Made by a program: the position numbers and the translations under genes | The notes under the pieces: generated by a model | What the model was told of the DNA's origin: nothing | The model's database searches: none | What the model saw: the letters and a program-made list of their open reading frames with translations, nothing else | Source of the DNA: Phorcus lineatus | Lineage: Eukaryota; Mollusca; Gastropoda; Trochida; Trochidae | NCBI GenBank assembly: GCA_921293015.1 | Contig: OV121082.1 | Location: forward strand, 24,033,997 to 24,097,996 | Reading direction: 5' to 3' | DNA length: 64,000 nucleotides | Shown here: in pieces, positions 1-13,535 of the stretch | Position numbering within the stretch: the stretch's first letter is position 1 | Layout of the letters: every line of letters begins with the position of its first letter

Positions 1-727
1 CCTCCCTTGAATGAATAAACATTTCAATAAGCATCTCCTCTTGTAATAATTTTAAAGTGACACTGACTATGTTTGATGATTTTATTTCTGTGGTTGAAAT
101 AAGAGCTAATATAACTAAAACGGCCATTCAAATGCCAAGAAGACGAAATTCTGCTTCCACTTTACATGTATGTTAGTTAAATGACCTATTTAACAATACC
201 AATCAATATTTGTCTTTGTGTCTTTTGTAAATCAGTTTCAAAAATTACGTTTGATTCATTGACGCTCGCCATTGTCCGGTTTTCGATCACTAATCACGAC
301 TTTAACCTGTTTATTGTCACTATACTGAACTTTTAAGCACTTAGATGCTGGTTTTCAGAACAAACCAACTCTTCTTGATAAGATAAAACTATTTATGAAG
401 TTTGACATATTTGACTCCAACAACATACCCGGTGGCCCTTTAACTTAATATTTCGTATTTCTAAATAGTTGATAACAAAATACCTTTCAAGATATAGGAT
501 ATTACAATGTAGTCATTGCTCACGTCGAGTATTTTCAATATATATCAAACATGCTAAAAATGTAACAAACAACTCAACTGACATTATGTGCACGAGTTCA
601 CCATATGAGTAGAACAGCTATTAGAGACAACCTTTAAGCGCAAATCTCCAAGCTGCCAATATCGACTAATCGGTCAAGCTATTTGTTCAATCGCTCCCTG
701 CCATATGTGGATTTGACTCCTATGAAG
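1..727. other. 3' flank of the CYSTM1-like gene
   Basis: AT-rich and without coding potential. On the minus strand the first canonical AATAAA after the stop is at 315-310; it is a possible polyadenylation signal but unproven. The stretch 240-442 belongs to a dispersed repeat listed separately. Confidence 0.5.
240..442 (+). repeat. Dispersed repeat, copy 1 of 3
   Basis: Begins CAAAAATTACGTTTGA, continues through TGTCCGGTTTTCGATCA and TTATTGTCACT, and ends near GGTGGCCCTTTAA. The same landmarks in the same order recur at 28420-28585 and 34308-34516. The left part may be diverged or outside the window. Confidence 0.75.
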
Positions 728-863
728 TTAATTATTGGCCAAACAGCAGCACAGAACAGCCCAGCAACACGCGAGTAGACAACAGTCGGCGGCTACGTCT
801 TCATCGTGATGGCGGTGGTGGTGATGATCGTCGTGATGGTGGTGATGTTCTTTGACGACGTAA
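728..863 (-). CDS. CYSTM1: CYSTM1-like gene, terminal coding exon
   Basis: Acceptor AG at 864-865 after a weak pyrimidine tract. The exon supplies the last base of Val33, then the His-rich stretch, the cysteine block and TAA at 730-728. Cys-Cys-Leu-Leu-Ala-Cys-Cys-Trp followed five residues later by Cys-Cys-Cys is the diagnostic part. Confidence 0.9.
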
Positions 864-1064
864 CTGGTATATAAAGGACATATGATAAACATGTAGGTAT
901 CTTGTGATGGCTTGTGCAAATGAATTCGGATTTTATGAATAAGAAGACCAAATACAGGGAAGGGCTGGATGAATGCAAATTAGGCTTTTGAATAAGGCGT
1001 CGTTAAAACGGATGTGACGGTATAAAGTAACGATGACTGTTAAAGTGGTGGTGAGAGAGAGAGA

Positions 1065-1141
<77 letters not shown>

Positions 1142-1667
1142 AGACATAGGTAGATACACACAGAGAGAGACACAAGAGAGAGAGACAGAAAGACAGACGT
1201 AGGAAGATACAGAGAGAGAGACATACGCAGATCTAGAGACAGAGTGTCAGCGCGAGGAGGGAGATAGACAGACAGAGACATACACAGAGAACTATACTTT
1301 TACAAATCAGATTAAAGAAAATAGGTGGATCAATCATCTCCAGTTAAATTTCCAAGTTAAATGATACCGTTAACCAACGGTTTGATGTAACATATGTTGA
1401 GCTTAATTCCAATTATTCATTTTACAAAGCATAGCGTTTGTTAAGCGTGTACAATGCCTACAACCGATGTTCAGAACATTTCCTCTACAAAAAATGTCAC
1501 ACTGAACGTAAATGAACATGGCCTGTGTTCATAACATCTATTCCCAACAATCAGTAATTGATTACCTACACTGTGTTTCCTTGCTGAGGTTGCTGGTAGT
1601 ATACTCCACCCCCTTGTTGGTAGCTGGGAGGGGGTGGGGGAGGGTACTGTCCTTGTTGGTAACTCAT
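728..1667 (-). CDS. CYSTM1: CYSTM1-like cysteine-rich transmembrane-domain protein, two exons
   Basis: Joined from 1570-1667 and 728-863 through a GT-AG intron (donor gtaggt, acceptor ataccag), giving 77 residues. Residues 1-31 are rich in Gln, Tyr, Gly and Pro, with a run of six Pro. Residues 32-36 read TVYVV, the same motif that stands before the cysteine block in vertebrate CYSTM1 as I remember it. Residues 39-52 hold eleven His in fourteen positions, then acidic DED. Residues 60-73 are the CYSTM block: paired and triple Cys with a Trp and small hydrophobics, ending LANN and a TAA stop. The ATG lies one base after a good acceptor (ctctgccccag), so a 5' UTR exon should lie at higher coordinates. 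CYSTM proteins are small tail-anchored membrane proteins linked to stress and metal tolerance in plants and yeast; the animal role is little known. The His run is unusual and suggests metal binding (inference). Confidence 0.88.
1053..1290. repeat. (GA)n microsatellite with degenerate purine-rich flank
   Basis: Positions 1053-1138 are almost pure GA dinucleotides, followed to about 1290 by degenerate GA/GACA sequence. It lies in the intron of the CYSTM1-like gene, so on the sense strand it is a long CT pyrimidine tract about 190 bases before the exon 2 acceptor. Confidence 0.97.
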
Positions 1668-1668
1668 T
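1570..1668 (-). CDS. CYSTM1: CYSTM1-like gene, exon with start codon
   Basis: Acceptor AG at 1669-1670; the exon begins with one untranslated base and then ATG at 1667-1665. It codes residues 1-32 plus two bases of Val33 and ends at donor gtaggt (1564-1569). A donor three bases further on would place an in-frame TAG inside the exon, so the upstream gtaggt is preferred; it is also the one that keeps phase with exon 2. Confidence 0.86.
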
Positions 1669-4600
1669 CTGGGGCAGAGATAGACATGGATGAATTATAA
1701 ATAAGGAATAAGATCCAAGTATGAATCTAAACTTGCAGTTTCCTTAATTCACTTCCTCCTCCTTAAGACAAATACACGTATTTGTGTATTTTGACATGAA
1801 ACTGGAATGTCTTAATTCATTTCGTCTTCTGAAATATTGTGCATGGTAAAATATCCTTATCAGATATGAATTCTGCTATTTTACATATTCCTCTTTATAC
1901 ATACTCTATGCAAAAGATCACATTTTAAAATCCTTTTCCGAGTTCGGATAGAAAATATGTTGGAAATGGAATTCATTTCAAGAAGAGCCGTATAATATCG
2001 AAAGTTGGCCACAACAACTGATCATATATTATAAAGGGAGTTAACCCTTGTCTGAGGTAAAACGTAATCTCTCGCTTCTGGATCCGCCCAGTTGTCTATG
2101 ATAAATCAATGAAAACAACCTCAAACTTGTTCTTTGATTATCATTATTTTCAAATCCTTGCTTGAAAAGTTATATCAATTATCGGATCATATGATTTATA
2201 GTCATCTTGATTTGTTACAAAGAAATAATATGAAAGCCATAATGAGTTTAAAAGCGAAATTAAAAATCTAAACGTAATAACTAACATGATTTGTTGAATA
2301 AAAGTATTTCAAAAAATGTTTATAGTATGTATCTGTCAAAGATGAACATATTAACTCATAATAAATATTTAAGATTGCTATTGAAGGAAATCATAAAACA
2401 ATGTTAACGTATTTTTAAAATTTGAGCTCTGTCATCTAGATTTACACATATAATGGTCAAACTTACCTTTAATTATCGAGTAATTCTGTCTGGTAACGAC
2501 AAGATGCCGATTTCTATATGACCGTAACAGATGATAACTGACGGTCATGAGTTTATCATGTGATTTTGATGTTGTTATCTAAATATAGCTATCTCGAATT
2601 TCACGGGCTTCGGAGGCTATTGTGAAACATATTTCCGTGACAGAAGGTAATTAGGTCAACAATTTAAAGAGACACTCCGTGTTTTGATGAGGTAAAAAAA
2701 ATTAAACTTCATCAATTGTGTCTTTTTATCGAAAAAGTTGAGTTTTTTTAATTGCTAAAACTATCATGCTGATTACAATTTGTTACGAATGTTGACACTT
2801 TAAAGAAAAAAAGATACGATTTTGTTCGAAACCGGACTAGATAAGACGGCTGTTTAAAGGTAATTTCATTCATTTATTCTAAACAAGACAGATTGGTGTT
2901 GAAATTGATTTGGTTATAAAACAAGTATTTATGTAAATGATTTATTTCTAATTCTACACATAAAGGCCAGTAAATACTATTAAAAAAGAAACGCATATGT
3001 GATTTTGAGAATTTGAAAGTGAAATAAAAGCGTTTAAACAATACGATTTAATTTCCTTACAAAATATCATGGCTGTATGATCGTTAACAGTGCAAAGAAG
3101 GATAAAGTTTTAGCTTATCGTTTGTTTGATTAGCATTGGAAACATATTGAGTAAATTCACGTGACCGTAAGCGTTAAGGCATTGTGGTACTGATAACCAA
3201 ACATAGCAATCGTCGTTTCAAATTGTCTTATTTGATTTTTCAAGAAAATTTTTCGTCATGCCAAGGCTAAGTGGAAAAAAAAGAAAACGCCTTAAAAAAA
3301 CGCTAGATGTTACAGACACTTATTGACTTATATACTCCCACAGAACATCAATTGCATGAACTCGATCGACGTCAACGTCAACGTCCCCAGACTTCTGAGA
3401 CATATCTACGACTGACCATGCATTTGCATCTTGCAGGAAGAGATTGGAAATTTTGAAAAAAAAACTTCGTTGATATATTAGTTCATGATTTCTAAATTCA
3501 TATTTTTAAGAGATTTAAAAACGTTTCTGCCTCCTAAAGATTTCTCTGTTTTTGCATTTCACACGTCCACTAAAATAGGTTTAGTTTCTTGTATAAATGC
3601 CTGAATAGGATAATGAGCAACGGGGACAATCGCTTTTAACTCTGCTCTGACTTTAAATAAACCCTCTCATAGAAAACGCATTTATTCACTAGAAAACTGT
3701 TGATGAACAAACAATTCTATGTCAGATTATATCAACAATTACGATCAATAGGATATTCTCTCCTCAGTATCTAGAAAGTCCCTCTATTCGAATTAATCAT
3801 AAATTAAATGAATAAATCAATTATAACGTTTAACCTTTTAAAAGGTTACCTGAATGGATTCTGGTGAAACACATTTGTGCTTTTTAAATTGGTTAAATCG
3901 AATTTGATTTAATATACGTTCTAATATTTGTTGGAGTTGCTCTAAATAGTACCTATATGCCATCAACACTCGACAAAGTAAACAAAGTTTCAAAAAATCG
4001 AATTCGGCATGATATTATTTGTTGGCTTAAAATGTTAAGTATAATCGGTTTTAGTCATCGCGAGGAAGATACGAGAGGGTAAATCATATGGAACGAGATT
4101 CCTGACATAGCCTATTGCATGTATACGATTAATGCATGATTAGGAAACATTCCATTTGAAATATTTGATGCACAGATCATAGATACAGTGATGATTGATA
4201 CAAGTGGTGAATACGAGCTATCAGCGAGCTATCACTCGAGAGGGGCGGTTCGTGATAGCAAATTATTATTTTGCGCCTGTATCTTTTTTTATCCAGACGA
4301 CAGCGAACAGGGCATTAAAAGCATTGTCTCTCTCAAAAGCATAACTGGTCTCTCATACAACAAATAGCGTTAGTGAAACGTGATTATAGTTTTGTTACCT
4401 CATTGGTAATACTAGCCACTCTTGTGAGACACAGAAATTGCATTATCCCTTAGAGGAACTTTTAGGTTTGTTAAGACGAATATATCCACTGTTGTTCGAT
4501 TTTGTGTTACACGTTCATTATAATTACGTGTGATCATCATCATCATCATCATTATCATCGCCATCGTCCTCATCATGATCATTTTTTCCATGATCGCGGA

Positions 4601-7600
4601 AATCATGGTCTTTCGTTTCATACCACATCCAAAGCTGTCATTCTGCAAAAGAATCACGGTCAACGGTCAACAAAGAAAACAATCTCAATGGCTTTTAAAT
4701 GTGTTTATTCAATCTGTGATGGTATAGACTGTACATGATGGTATTCTAGGTGAGTTACTCTCTATTTCTGGACCACACTGCTGTCGTTCTACCCCTCTGT
4801 GCCAAGCATTCAGACATCAACTTACCATCAAAGACAGTCGTAGCTTCACCAACGGTGCCAAGCATCAGGTACCAAACCAAAGGCTTTTTAAGGAAGTTTC
4901 AAAACTTGAACAAAGAGGCCATTATCAAACAACAGACAGAATATATTACTTATGATTCCTGAAAATAAAGATTTCTAAAATTTCGACCTTAGGTTTCTTT
5001 ATGGGGTTTATCTTATGAACATTTAAAACATTTTGTAAACTAACACATTGTAACCAAGAATATGGTCATTTAAAAAACAAAATGTTGAAAAATGATTAAA
5101 ACAATTAATTTTCCAAAGTTATAATTGAAAAAGTTATACCAAGCAGAGGTGAATGGTAAAAGGGTCCCCAAAAATTGCTGAAGAAAACTGTTTTATGAGC
5201 ACATTGCCAATGATGCTGACGCTTGATACCATTTTATACTCTACGATTATCCCTGGAGGAAAGAGTTCTTATCAAAACAGAATATGTCTTGGAACGTATC
5301 ATATACATAACAATGTACATATCAAGTCAAATATATTGGACAAGTGTTAGTTGTTCTTGTCTGCCGATTTAAAATATAGGGAATTCTACTAATTAAATAA
5401 ATCGAAAAAAACCCAGTGAATTTCTAAAATTCCACGTAAAACCCCTTATTCCACACTTTAAATAACATGCATTTATAATTTGAAAACTAACAAGTGAATT
5501 TGAAATAGTAATTGAATGTATTTTTTAAAATATTGTCATAACTTTAAATATCTAATGAATTTATAATGAACATCTTAAATACAAATGTATCTTATTGAGT
5601 TAAAGTACATAATTAACACTGGTAATGCATGCTAAAATCAAATAATTGACTTGAATTCAAACCCTCAACCCAACTCTTTGCCATAATATCGTAACAAGGA
5701 TTCTGCCTTGACCACATCTATAATGTGAATATATATACATATATCTCCATGTGACATGCAATTATGAGTCTAAGAATAAACAGTCAAATGAAGGATAAAT
5801 ATGGCATTGTCATCTTGATAACAAGGGTTATCCTACTCGCAGATATGGTCAATTACCTTGGAAAATTGTTTATGTTTTTATCCTTTGATACTGTTATTTT
5901 CTTATAGCAAACAAGTATGGGATCGATTGATTCGTTGTACATAATAACCTAACTTAAAAGTAATTCAGAGCCACCTTTTCAGCGGTAGCTATGCGACGTA
6001 AGGTTGCCTCAAATTGAGCGATAAGTATAGCATAATCTATTCTCAAGCATTAAAATAATAAGTATTTCATTAAGCTTATTTGGAAATTAATTCAGCCATT
6101 GAAAGTTTCAATTTTAAGTCAAACCATTATCATGAAGTTTAACCGATCTAAATTGTTCCCGACTTTACCAATAATTGACACCAAACCTCCAATGAAAGGA
6201 ATCTCACGAAAGTATTAGAGCTTGTAAGTTTTCTCTCAAAGCATAAACTCCAGAGTACATATCCTTTGCTTCTTGGTATATGATAATACAGAAATTCAAA
6301 TGAGAACAATGACACGTATGTTAAAACAGACCTTACCTTCTGAAGTTTGTGATGAAATACCAAATAATACCTAAGAATGACCTACAAATGTAGATATGAT
6401 CTTCTTGGTTGATAAGGACATTTTTGGAAAATAAGTTTAATCTTTCAAGGCCAAGGAAAATCGTTAAGGCAAATCGTTATTTTCCTTGTAGCAATAATCT
6501 GTGTTTAGTTTCGAACTGGAAGCAATTCAATAGACTGACACAATCTTATGTTGGAAAATGTCCAAATGTTGGACAGACAAACTCTGCTTCCGCATACCAA
6601 TAGATGTCTTCAAATGTTCCCTAATTATTATTTGTAAATCTAATTTGTTTGACCGAGATGTACGACTTGAAAGAAGATGCAAAACAGGAGCGTCGATTTT
6701 TGTCATGGTACAAATTGGTTTTGTCCGTTAGTAGGGTTAAACACCACTAAAACATCCACAAACCTTTCGGGGCAAAATGAAATTACTTGGTTCTGGATAT
6801 TCTCGAAATGTGCACAAATTTCAAATGGTAAAATTTCACATGAACACTCTCGTGGTAACTTTTTCTGTGAACGTATCAACTTATCGGTGACAGCACTGAT
6901 CTGCAACATATTTTAAAAAATCCACAAACTCGTACAGATGTAGTTACCAATGCTGGTATTTATATATGAAAGTATGCACCATAGTGGCTAAGGACTGGAG
7001 TTAAAAAAGATCTTTGGAAAAGAGCATGCAATTGTGTTGGTAACCGAAGTGTCTTCTATAGAAGAATTGCCGGATTAAATTTGAGATCTTTATGGATGTT
7101 TTTTTTATATCTAGATTGTTTAAAAAAGCACGTATATCAAAGACATATTCTGCGTTTATGGGGTCCGATATAAACTTCAGAAATATGTAGTTACGTTTTC
7201 TGATATCAGAAATGTTTCATACTTAGCATCAGTAGCAGAACATAACATACTGTTCTAAACTACTGCACTGTTGCCTAAAGTATTCATTGGGGGTCACTGT
7301 TTGTTTTAGTCATTTTATTCTTTCTGATATCAGAAATGCTTTCATAAACATAAATGCTTTGTTGAGGTTATCTCAAAACAAAGTCTCTAGATAACACCAA
7401 TTGGCGACATTAAGAAACAATTTACCACAAAGTGACTGCAGCTGTTCATTGGCCTTTGATGCTCCATAAATTCTGAAATGATCAGCCTTGGTTTCCGAGC
7501 GTCGTGTTTAGAATGGATATAACAAAAATGGTAGAATAACGACATCATTTATTTTAGGGCGTTATAACTACATTAGAAATTTACAAATTACCTGAATAAC

Positions 7601-10299
7601 AATACCATTTTACCACACTCTTTCTTCCTGTTCCAGGAATCAGTTAATACGTTCAGTAAAAATTCCTCTATTATAAATAATGATTCGGTCACACATTATA
7701 TAAAAACTTAATATGACTTAAACATTACATTAAATGTGTATTTGATATTGTATCACCGAAGATCGATTACTTTCTGAAACCTTTGGTAAAGGAACCGCAA
7801 AATTGACATCAAGAATGTCTGAACTTTTCAAAATTAGGAAGAACTCCCAGTGACTGAAATGGCGCAACGCCATTTTTTTATCATAAACTTTTTAAGTGTC
7901 AAGGTAGGAGACAGGTCAACAAGAGTTTCTTTCGAATATATAACTTCACCAGTTCTTTTGTCCAAATTCTTTGAAAAGCTTTGAAATTGTAGACCTAAAT
8001 TTACCTACATTACAACGATTTGAATTTAGTTAAATATTCAAGATAACATTAGGTATATGAATAACTCCTAGAAGTCGACTTCTTAAAATCTCCTTTCCTT
8101 GACGAAGGCATAACACTCACTTTTAATCCTTGATAATCTTGTCCAGAATTTTCTATTGCTTTGTTTTACTATGCACAGTTGCGTGTAATGTCCAAAATAA
8201 TTTTCTAGAAAACAGATGAAGAAGAAGATGAAGCAACTATTCCTTCCTCTCTGTTTTTAGATAATTCACATCCCTGTTTTAACATGTAAAGATACACTTC
8301 GTGACATGGTACACAATGTTGAATGAAGACATCACCAATAGTCCAAAGCGATTGACCCCCGTCACAAATAGGATAACCAATGGTCAGAAAACGCCTTCTG
8401 AATAATAAGAACATGTGATAATCATGCAGCTAACAATCGAGTTTTTGTGAAGATTCACAGTATAATTGTTTAACATACAAAGAACATTTATCTAACAAGT
8501 CTCTAATAGTCATCTCCTCACATCATGCAAGATAGTCGAACCCTTTGTCCTTATCATTTTCAACCATTCAAGGATTTGTTTATACAAACAAATTTTCATA
8601 TCAAGCAAAACGGATATGGTTCTGTCCATTACAATTTTCAAATAAAAAAAATCGTTTTATTATTTTTGTCTGTGGAAGGAAGTAAGAAATTAGAAAATTG
8701 TAGCATTGCATATGTGTATATTCCTGCTGTCCAGTAAATCATCATGATTATTATCAGTTTTAAATATATAACTGTCTTATATGGTATATCATTATGTTGA
8801 CTGATATAATAAATACAGGTCTTACATTGAAACCAAAAGATGAAAAAAAATTGATAGATTTTTTTTCCTTAAACTTATTATAAACATTGAAGGTAATACT
8901 TCCCATTAAGGTTCAAACTGGCTGTCTGATAAAAATAACTTAAATAAAATTCCAAATTATGCAGGTTAAACTGAAAACATGTTTTCAAGATATATATCCT
9001 GGCCAAAAGAAAACCATATGAATATACAAGCAATTTCAGATTAATACTTATATTAGGAGATAACAAAATAATTGATACTATTTCTGACATCTTTAAATTT
9101 CACTGAACAAATGTCTGAGAGGGCTAAGAAAGCAGTGGCTTAGTTGAAAACACACAAAGACATTCCTATATTGAAACAGTCTACAGCATATGCAATAAAG
9201 CCATTCAAAATTATTATGTGAATGATTATGTACATGATAACCCAAATGCTTAATAATAATGTGAATAAAGAATCATAATAAGTTGAGAATAATCACATTT
9301 TGATTCTCAGTTAAACAGAGGTTTCTAGAAATGTTCATGTTAGATATTTTAGATAAGTCACAAATAAGAAATTCAGCATTTTCAGGTATTCATATGCCCT
9401 AAAGCTTGATTTGAAACTAATGATTTTGCAAGTTATGAAAGCTCCTATGTCAATATATAAAGAAATGATAAAGATGATGCTTAAAGATTAAGAATATTCA
9501 TAAATCAAATTGGAAAGTTCAGGTTACATTGTTGAAAATTCCTTCAAGATCAATTAACCATAAAGCATAAGATAAATTTCTTTCTATAAGGAATGTTTTT
9601 ATCACTTAATTCAATATTTGGTATAAGGTTTATTAATTTGTTGATGAAAGCAATAACAATGAGAATTGATTGCATCTATAAGTACCAAAATTATTTCACA
9701 AAAATGATCAATTTATTGATTTAACCAAAATGACCTTTGTAAAACCATCACACTAAGGTTACCTTCAGCAAATAGTTGATCTTAGTATTATCTTCAGAAT
9801 AGAATACAAATCAACCTTAGTTGTATTTTTAATTCATTTTTCAATTAAGGAAAACCTAAGATTTATAAATCGCTCTGAATCTTCACTGCATTATCAACAA
9901 GAAGCCTGTATAGTGTCAACTTCATTGAAAGGCAACTCTCAGTACTTAGTTGTGCCTTAGAATATGCCTTAAGAATATCAGGGAAATGGAGAGTTAAGGG
10001 ACCTTGTTGAAGTATTTTGGAACTCCTTGAAAATGGAGAGTCCATTCAGAAAATACAAAATCTGGCAATGTGAGCAGTTTGGAGCCAAAATACAGAAAAG
10101 TTTAACAAGTTACCAAAATAAGTATTCTCTGGACTGAGAAGGCAACGATTTGATGAGTGTCGATTGTGCGTATATGACAGAAATTGCCACAGTCATTGAA
10201 AGACAAGAGTTTGTGAGTTGGAGGAAAAGATCATTAGTTTACTATTAAAGATTTCCCTGAAGGAACTGTACTTTAAAGCAGCTTCTTAGTGCTCCAAGT

Positions 10300-10485
10300 C
10301 ATTGTGTGGGTCCATACTTCTTATGTTCAGGTACCCATTTGTACAACTGGAGACCTATAAGTGCAATAGAGATAAAGTGCCTTGCCCATTGACATAACAG
10401 AGTGTAAAACCCAGGTCAAATGATGTTGGTGTCTCTACCTGGATTCAAAACAGCCTTTTGCTGAAAAGGTCAGCATGCTAAAAAC
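10300..10485. repeat. Diverged SINE-like interspersed repeat
   Basis: Contains AGGTACCCATTTGTACAACT, then AAGTGCCTTGCCCATTGACA and CCTGGATTCAAA. These landmarks resemble a repeat widely scattered in marine animal genomes (pattern: three-letter consensus 'aggtacccattt ... aaagtgccttgcccaaggacac'). Identification is from memory; the copy is old and much mutated. Confidence 0.5.
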
Positions 10486-11844
10486 AACATCAACGTGGTC
10501 AAATCATTGATGGTCACTTGTGCATCAGAACAAATTTCCTATAGACAAATCTGATGTGTGCATAAACATTGAATGTACTGGATATTGATCTTCATCTCGA
10601 ACATTTCCTGATTTATGTTATTAACTTTTGTCATCTCTCATTGACTGTGGCATTGAAAGCATTCACTCAGAATTCACTCAAAGACATACAATACTGTTTT
10701 AATCACATTCAAAGAAATAATCTAATGTGGTATATTTTCTTACATCTTGAAATAAGAAAAGCATTCCCCTTGAAAAAGTTACGATATTATTATCTTGATA
10801 TTATCAGTGAGTGAACCGCTGGGCTTTTAAAAATGAATATAAGGTATTTGTTTACAATATGGATATAATAACACAGATACATTTAAAGATGCTCTCACTT
10901 CAAGATATATCTTTTTATATCAATTAAAGATTGAAGAACACAGAAATTTACAAAATTGTCTTATACTGAAAAATATATGTTAATTTAAGATATGACATAA
11001 TTTGGTAGAGAATTCATTAGATAACATTCCTGAATATAGGATGTATGATCATAGAATGATAAGTTGTTGCCCAGAGAACTTTAATGAGTATCCCTGTTAC
11101 ATTGCACATTCATCATAGGCTTACATCTCAATTGTTCATTCTCGTTCTCACTTCAAAACATTTTGTCAAAGATTTTATATCAGTCCTTTCATACAAAACC
11201 ATTCTCACATTTACTTTCTGCTGACAAGACTTTGGAAATTCAAATATTCTACTATGAAAAACTATATTCATCAAAATTTATAACTTCAGAAAGATTTCAT
11301 ACGGATTCAACATGTACATGCAGATGGTTCCAGCCAGAATTTAATGAAGAAAGAATTTAAAATCTAAAATTTCATAAAAGACCCTTTGAGTAAGATATCA
11401 AACCTTTAAGAATATGACGAAACCTAAAAGCATAAATGGTTATGTCCATGAAATGCATGAAGCTACTTGATCAGATGAAAATATTTCACTAACAACCATA
11501 AAAACCAACTTTTTCCTTACACCAGGCACCATTCCATCTCGAGAATGGCAAGCAAACAATTAATCAACAGGACTAATTTTAACAAGTTTTCCATCAAACC
11601 ACTTTAGGAATAGTTAAAGAGAAAGTTAAATGTGTCATCTCACATCAGCTGCTACATATGTACATGCTTTACACATTAAAAGGAACAGTTTGATCAGGGC
11701 AGTTTAGGATTAGATTCAAGGGTTTTTCCAACATTGTAAACTTAACTTAAAATATCAATCTGAAAGTAAAACTAAAGTAAACTTTCAAACATTATTTTCC
11801 TGAAGAGTCTGTGAAATCCAAAGACAGTGAACCATAACCAACCA

Positions 11845-11965
11845 TAAATATATCCTCACCTCACAGAAAATATCCAAACCATAATCAAAAAGGAATGATA
11901 AAGCCAATAATATAGAATGTCACCTCACGGAAAGTAGCTAAACCATAATCAAAAAGGAATGTTTT
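11845..11965. repeat. Two-copy local tandem duplication
   Basis: The block CCTCAC-GAAA-TA--C-AAACCATAATCAAAAAGGAATG occurs twice about 78 bases apart, with identical 3' halves. Confidence 0.7.
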
Positions 11966-12245
11966 CACTGATTCATTGGGAGAGTCACTTCAAAACTGAT
12001 TTCCACAAAAAATACCCTAGTCACTCCATTCCTTTTATGAAACCTGGATAATACCCTTCTCCACCTCAACCTCAAACCACACCATATTCAAACTCAGACC
12101 CTCAGGTGGCAGCAGCAAACACCCAACCCACTGGGCTTTTCTCTGTAATGCTAATAAATGTTATTGCTACTGTCTGAGGTAACACACTCAAACAACTTGC
12201 ATGAAGCCAGCTTCACAAAGATATATTTACTAAGTTACAGAATAT

Positions 12246-12345
12246 GGGTCCCACTTTCACAAAGATGTCTTAGTGTAATGATTCCAAAATTTCTGGGCTC
12301 AGTTTCACACAGATGTCTAACCGTCAGTTTTTCCAAACTTTGGTT
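12246..12345. repeat. Two degenerate ~49-bp tandem units
   Basis: Both units follow the pattern GGG-TC-(C/A)(C/G)TTTCACA-AGATGTCT followed by a TTCCAAA block. This resembles the 'tttcacaaag' repeats common in molluscan DNA (from memory). Confidence 0.5.
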
Positions 12346-13299
12346 ATAAAACCACTGCATAGTTTACAGTAGTGAAACAAGGACTTCATTAAATCCTGCT
12401 TGGCATGAACTTTTTTGTACTTGCTTCCCTGGGAAACATTTTTAACATTGAGTTAAATTGTCTTTGTGTTGCTGGATGCATGTGTTTACAAGCAGCAACA
12501 AATCACAGTACAGTAAGCAAGGCAAAAATATACAAGTAGGCAAAAGCCTCTGAACATGCATGTCAGATCAAGCCATCCTATAATCTGTTCCCTGGACTGA
12601 TATTTACAAAAATTAACATATTGGATTGTTATGGCATAGTGAATGTTTGCCAAATGTTCAACTCTATACTTATAAACGTATCACAATTATGACAACAGGA
12701 CAGTAAATACACGATGAAAGCAGTTTAAATGTCAACAAAGAACCAAGAAGAACAACAAAAATGAAAAGAGATTCATATTTTAATTGTAAAGAAAATAAGG
12801 TACAATGATACACAAAAATTATAAAAGAAAGCTTTTAAAAATGAACGATGCAAGCACCAACAAGCAAACACACACTACAAAGAGGTAAAAGGTAGATAAA
12901 CAATAGGAAAAAAAACAAATAAAAATAACAAAGCACTGTATGACTAGCACAGAGTTAAAACACTCCGGAAAGGGGTAAAAATTTTGGTCCAATGGTCTGG
13001 TAACATAAACCCTTCTTTTGCTGAACTTATATTCAATCTCTTTACCTGAAATAAAGGCATCACCAGCAAAAGGAATAATAATGGATTGGTTGGGGTTTAA
13101 TGGATACCCATATTGTAAAAACACCAACAGCAGATAAGTGTTTATAATATAGATCACAAAATGAAAAAGGTTGGACTAGAAGGGTCCTCTTTTGAGGAAT
13201 CTTATAAAATCTGTCAAATTCACTTATAAAACTTGAAAGAATGATTTAAACAAACATCCTGATCCTGATTGTAAAATCCAAATTAAAAAAAAAACTTTT

Positions 13300-13535
13300 T
13301 TCATGATAATGGTATGTATCCTCAAAGATATGGGTATGCATTTCATAGTTGTTGAAAGTATTAAAATAATCTTATTGATAATGTGCATTTTATGATATTT
13401 GCATGCATCCAGCAATATGGAACCCTCCATATTAGAGTGCAACATTAATATTGGTATGCAACTTATGACTTTGGTATGCATCCTTTGAGAATGGTATGCA
13501 TCCTCTTTAACTGATTATGCATCTTACAATATTTA
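13300..13535. repeat. Degenerate GGTATGCATCC-type repeat cluster
   Basis: At least six imperfect copies of a unit around (T)GGTATGCATCCT, about 20-30 bases apart towards the right end (for example near 13453, 13472 and 13492). No coding role is seen. Confidence 0.65.

Noticed and set aside
4502-4738. Plus-strand frame with a run of His and Arg, at first sight similar to the CYSTM His stretch
   Set aside because: It is a translated CAT/ATC microsatellite (4531-4562); another frame of the same DNA gives poly-Ile, and there is no cysteine block or splice context.
8205-8414. Minus-strand 69-codon frame with a plausible mixed composition
   Set aside because: No recognisable domain, no clear splice sites, and no neighbouring exon in phase.
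12819-13157. Minus-strand 112-codon frame with hydrophobic segments
   Set aside because: Hydrophobicity follows from AT-rich DNA (Phe, Ile, Leu, Tyr codons); no start context, homologue or partner exon.
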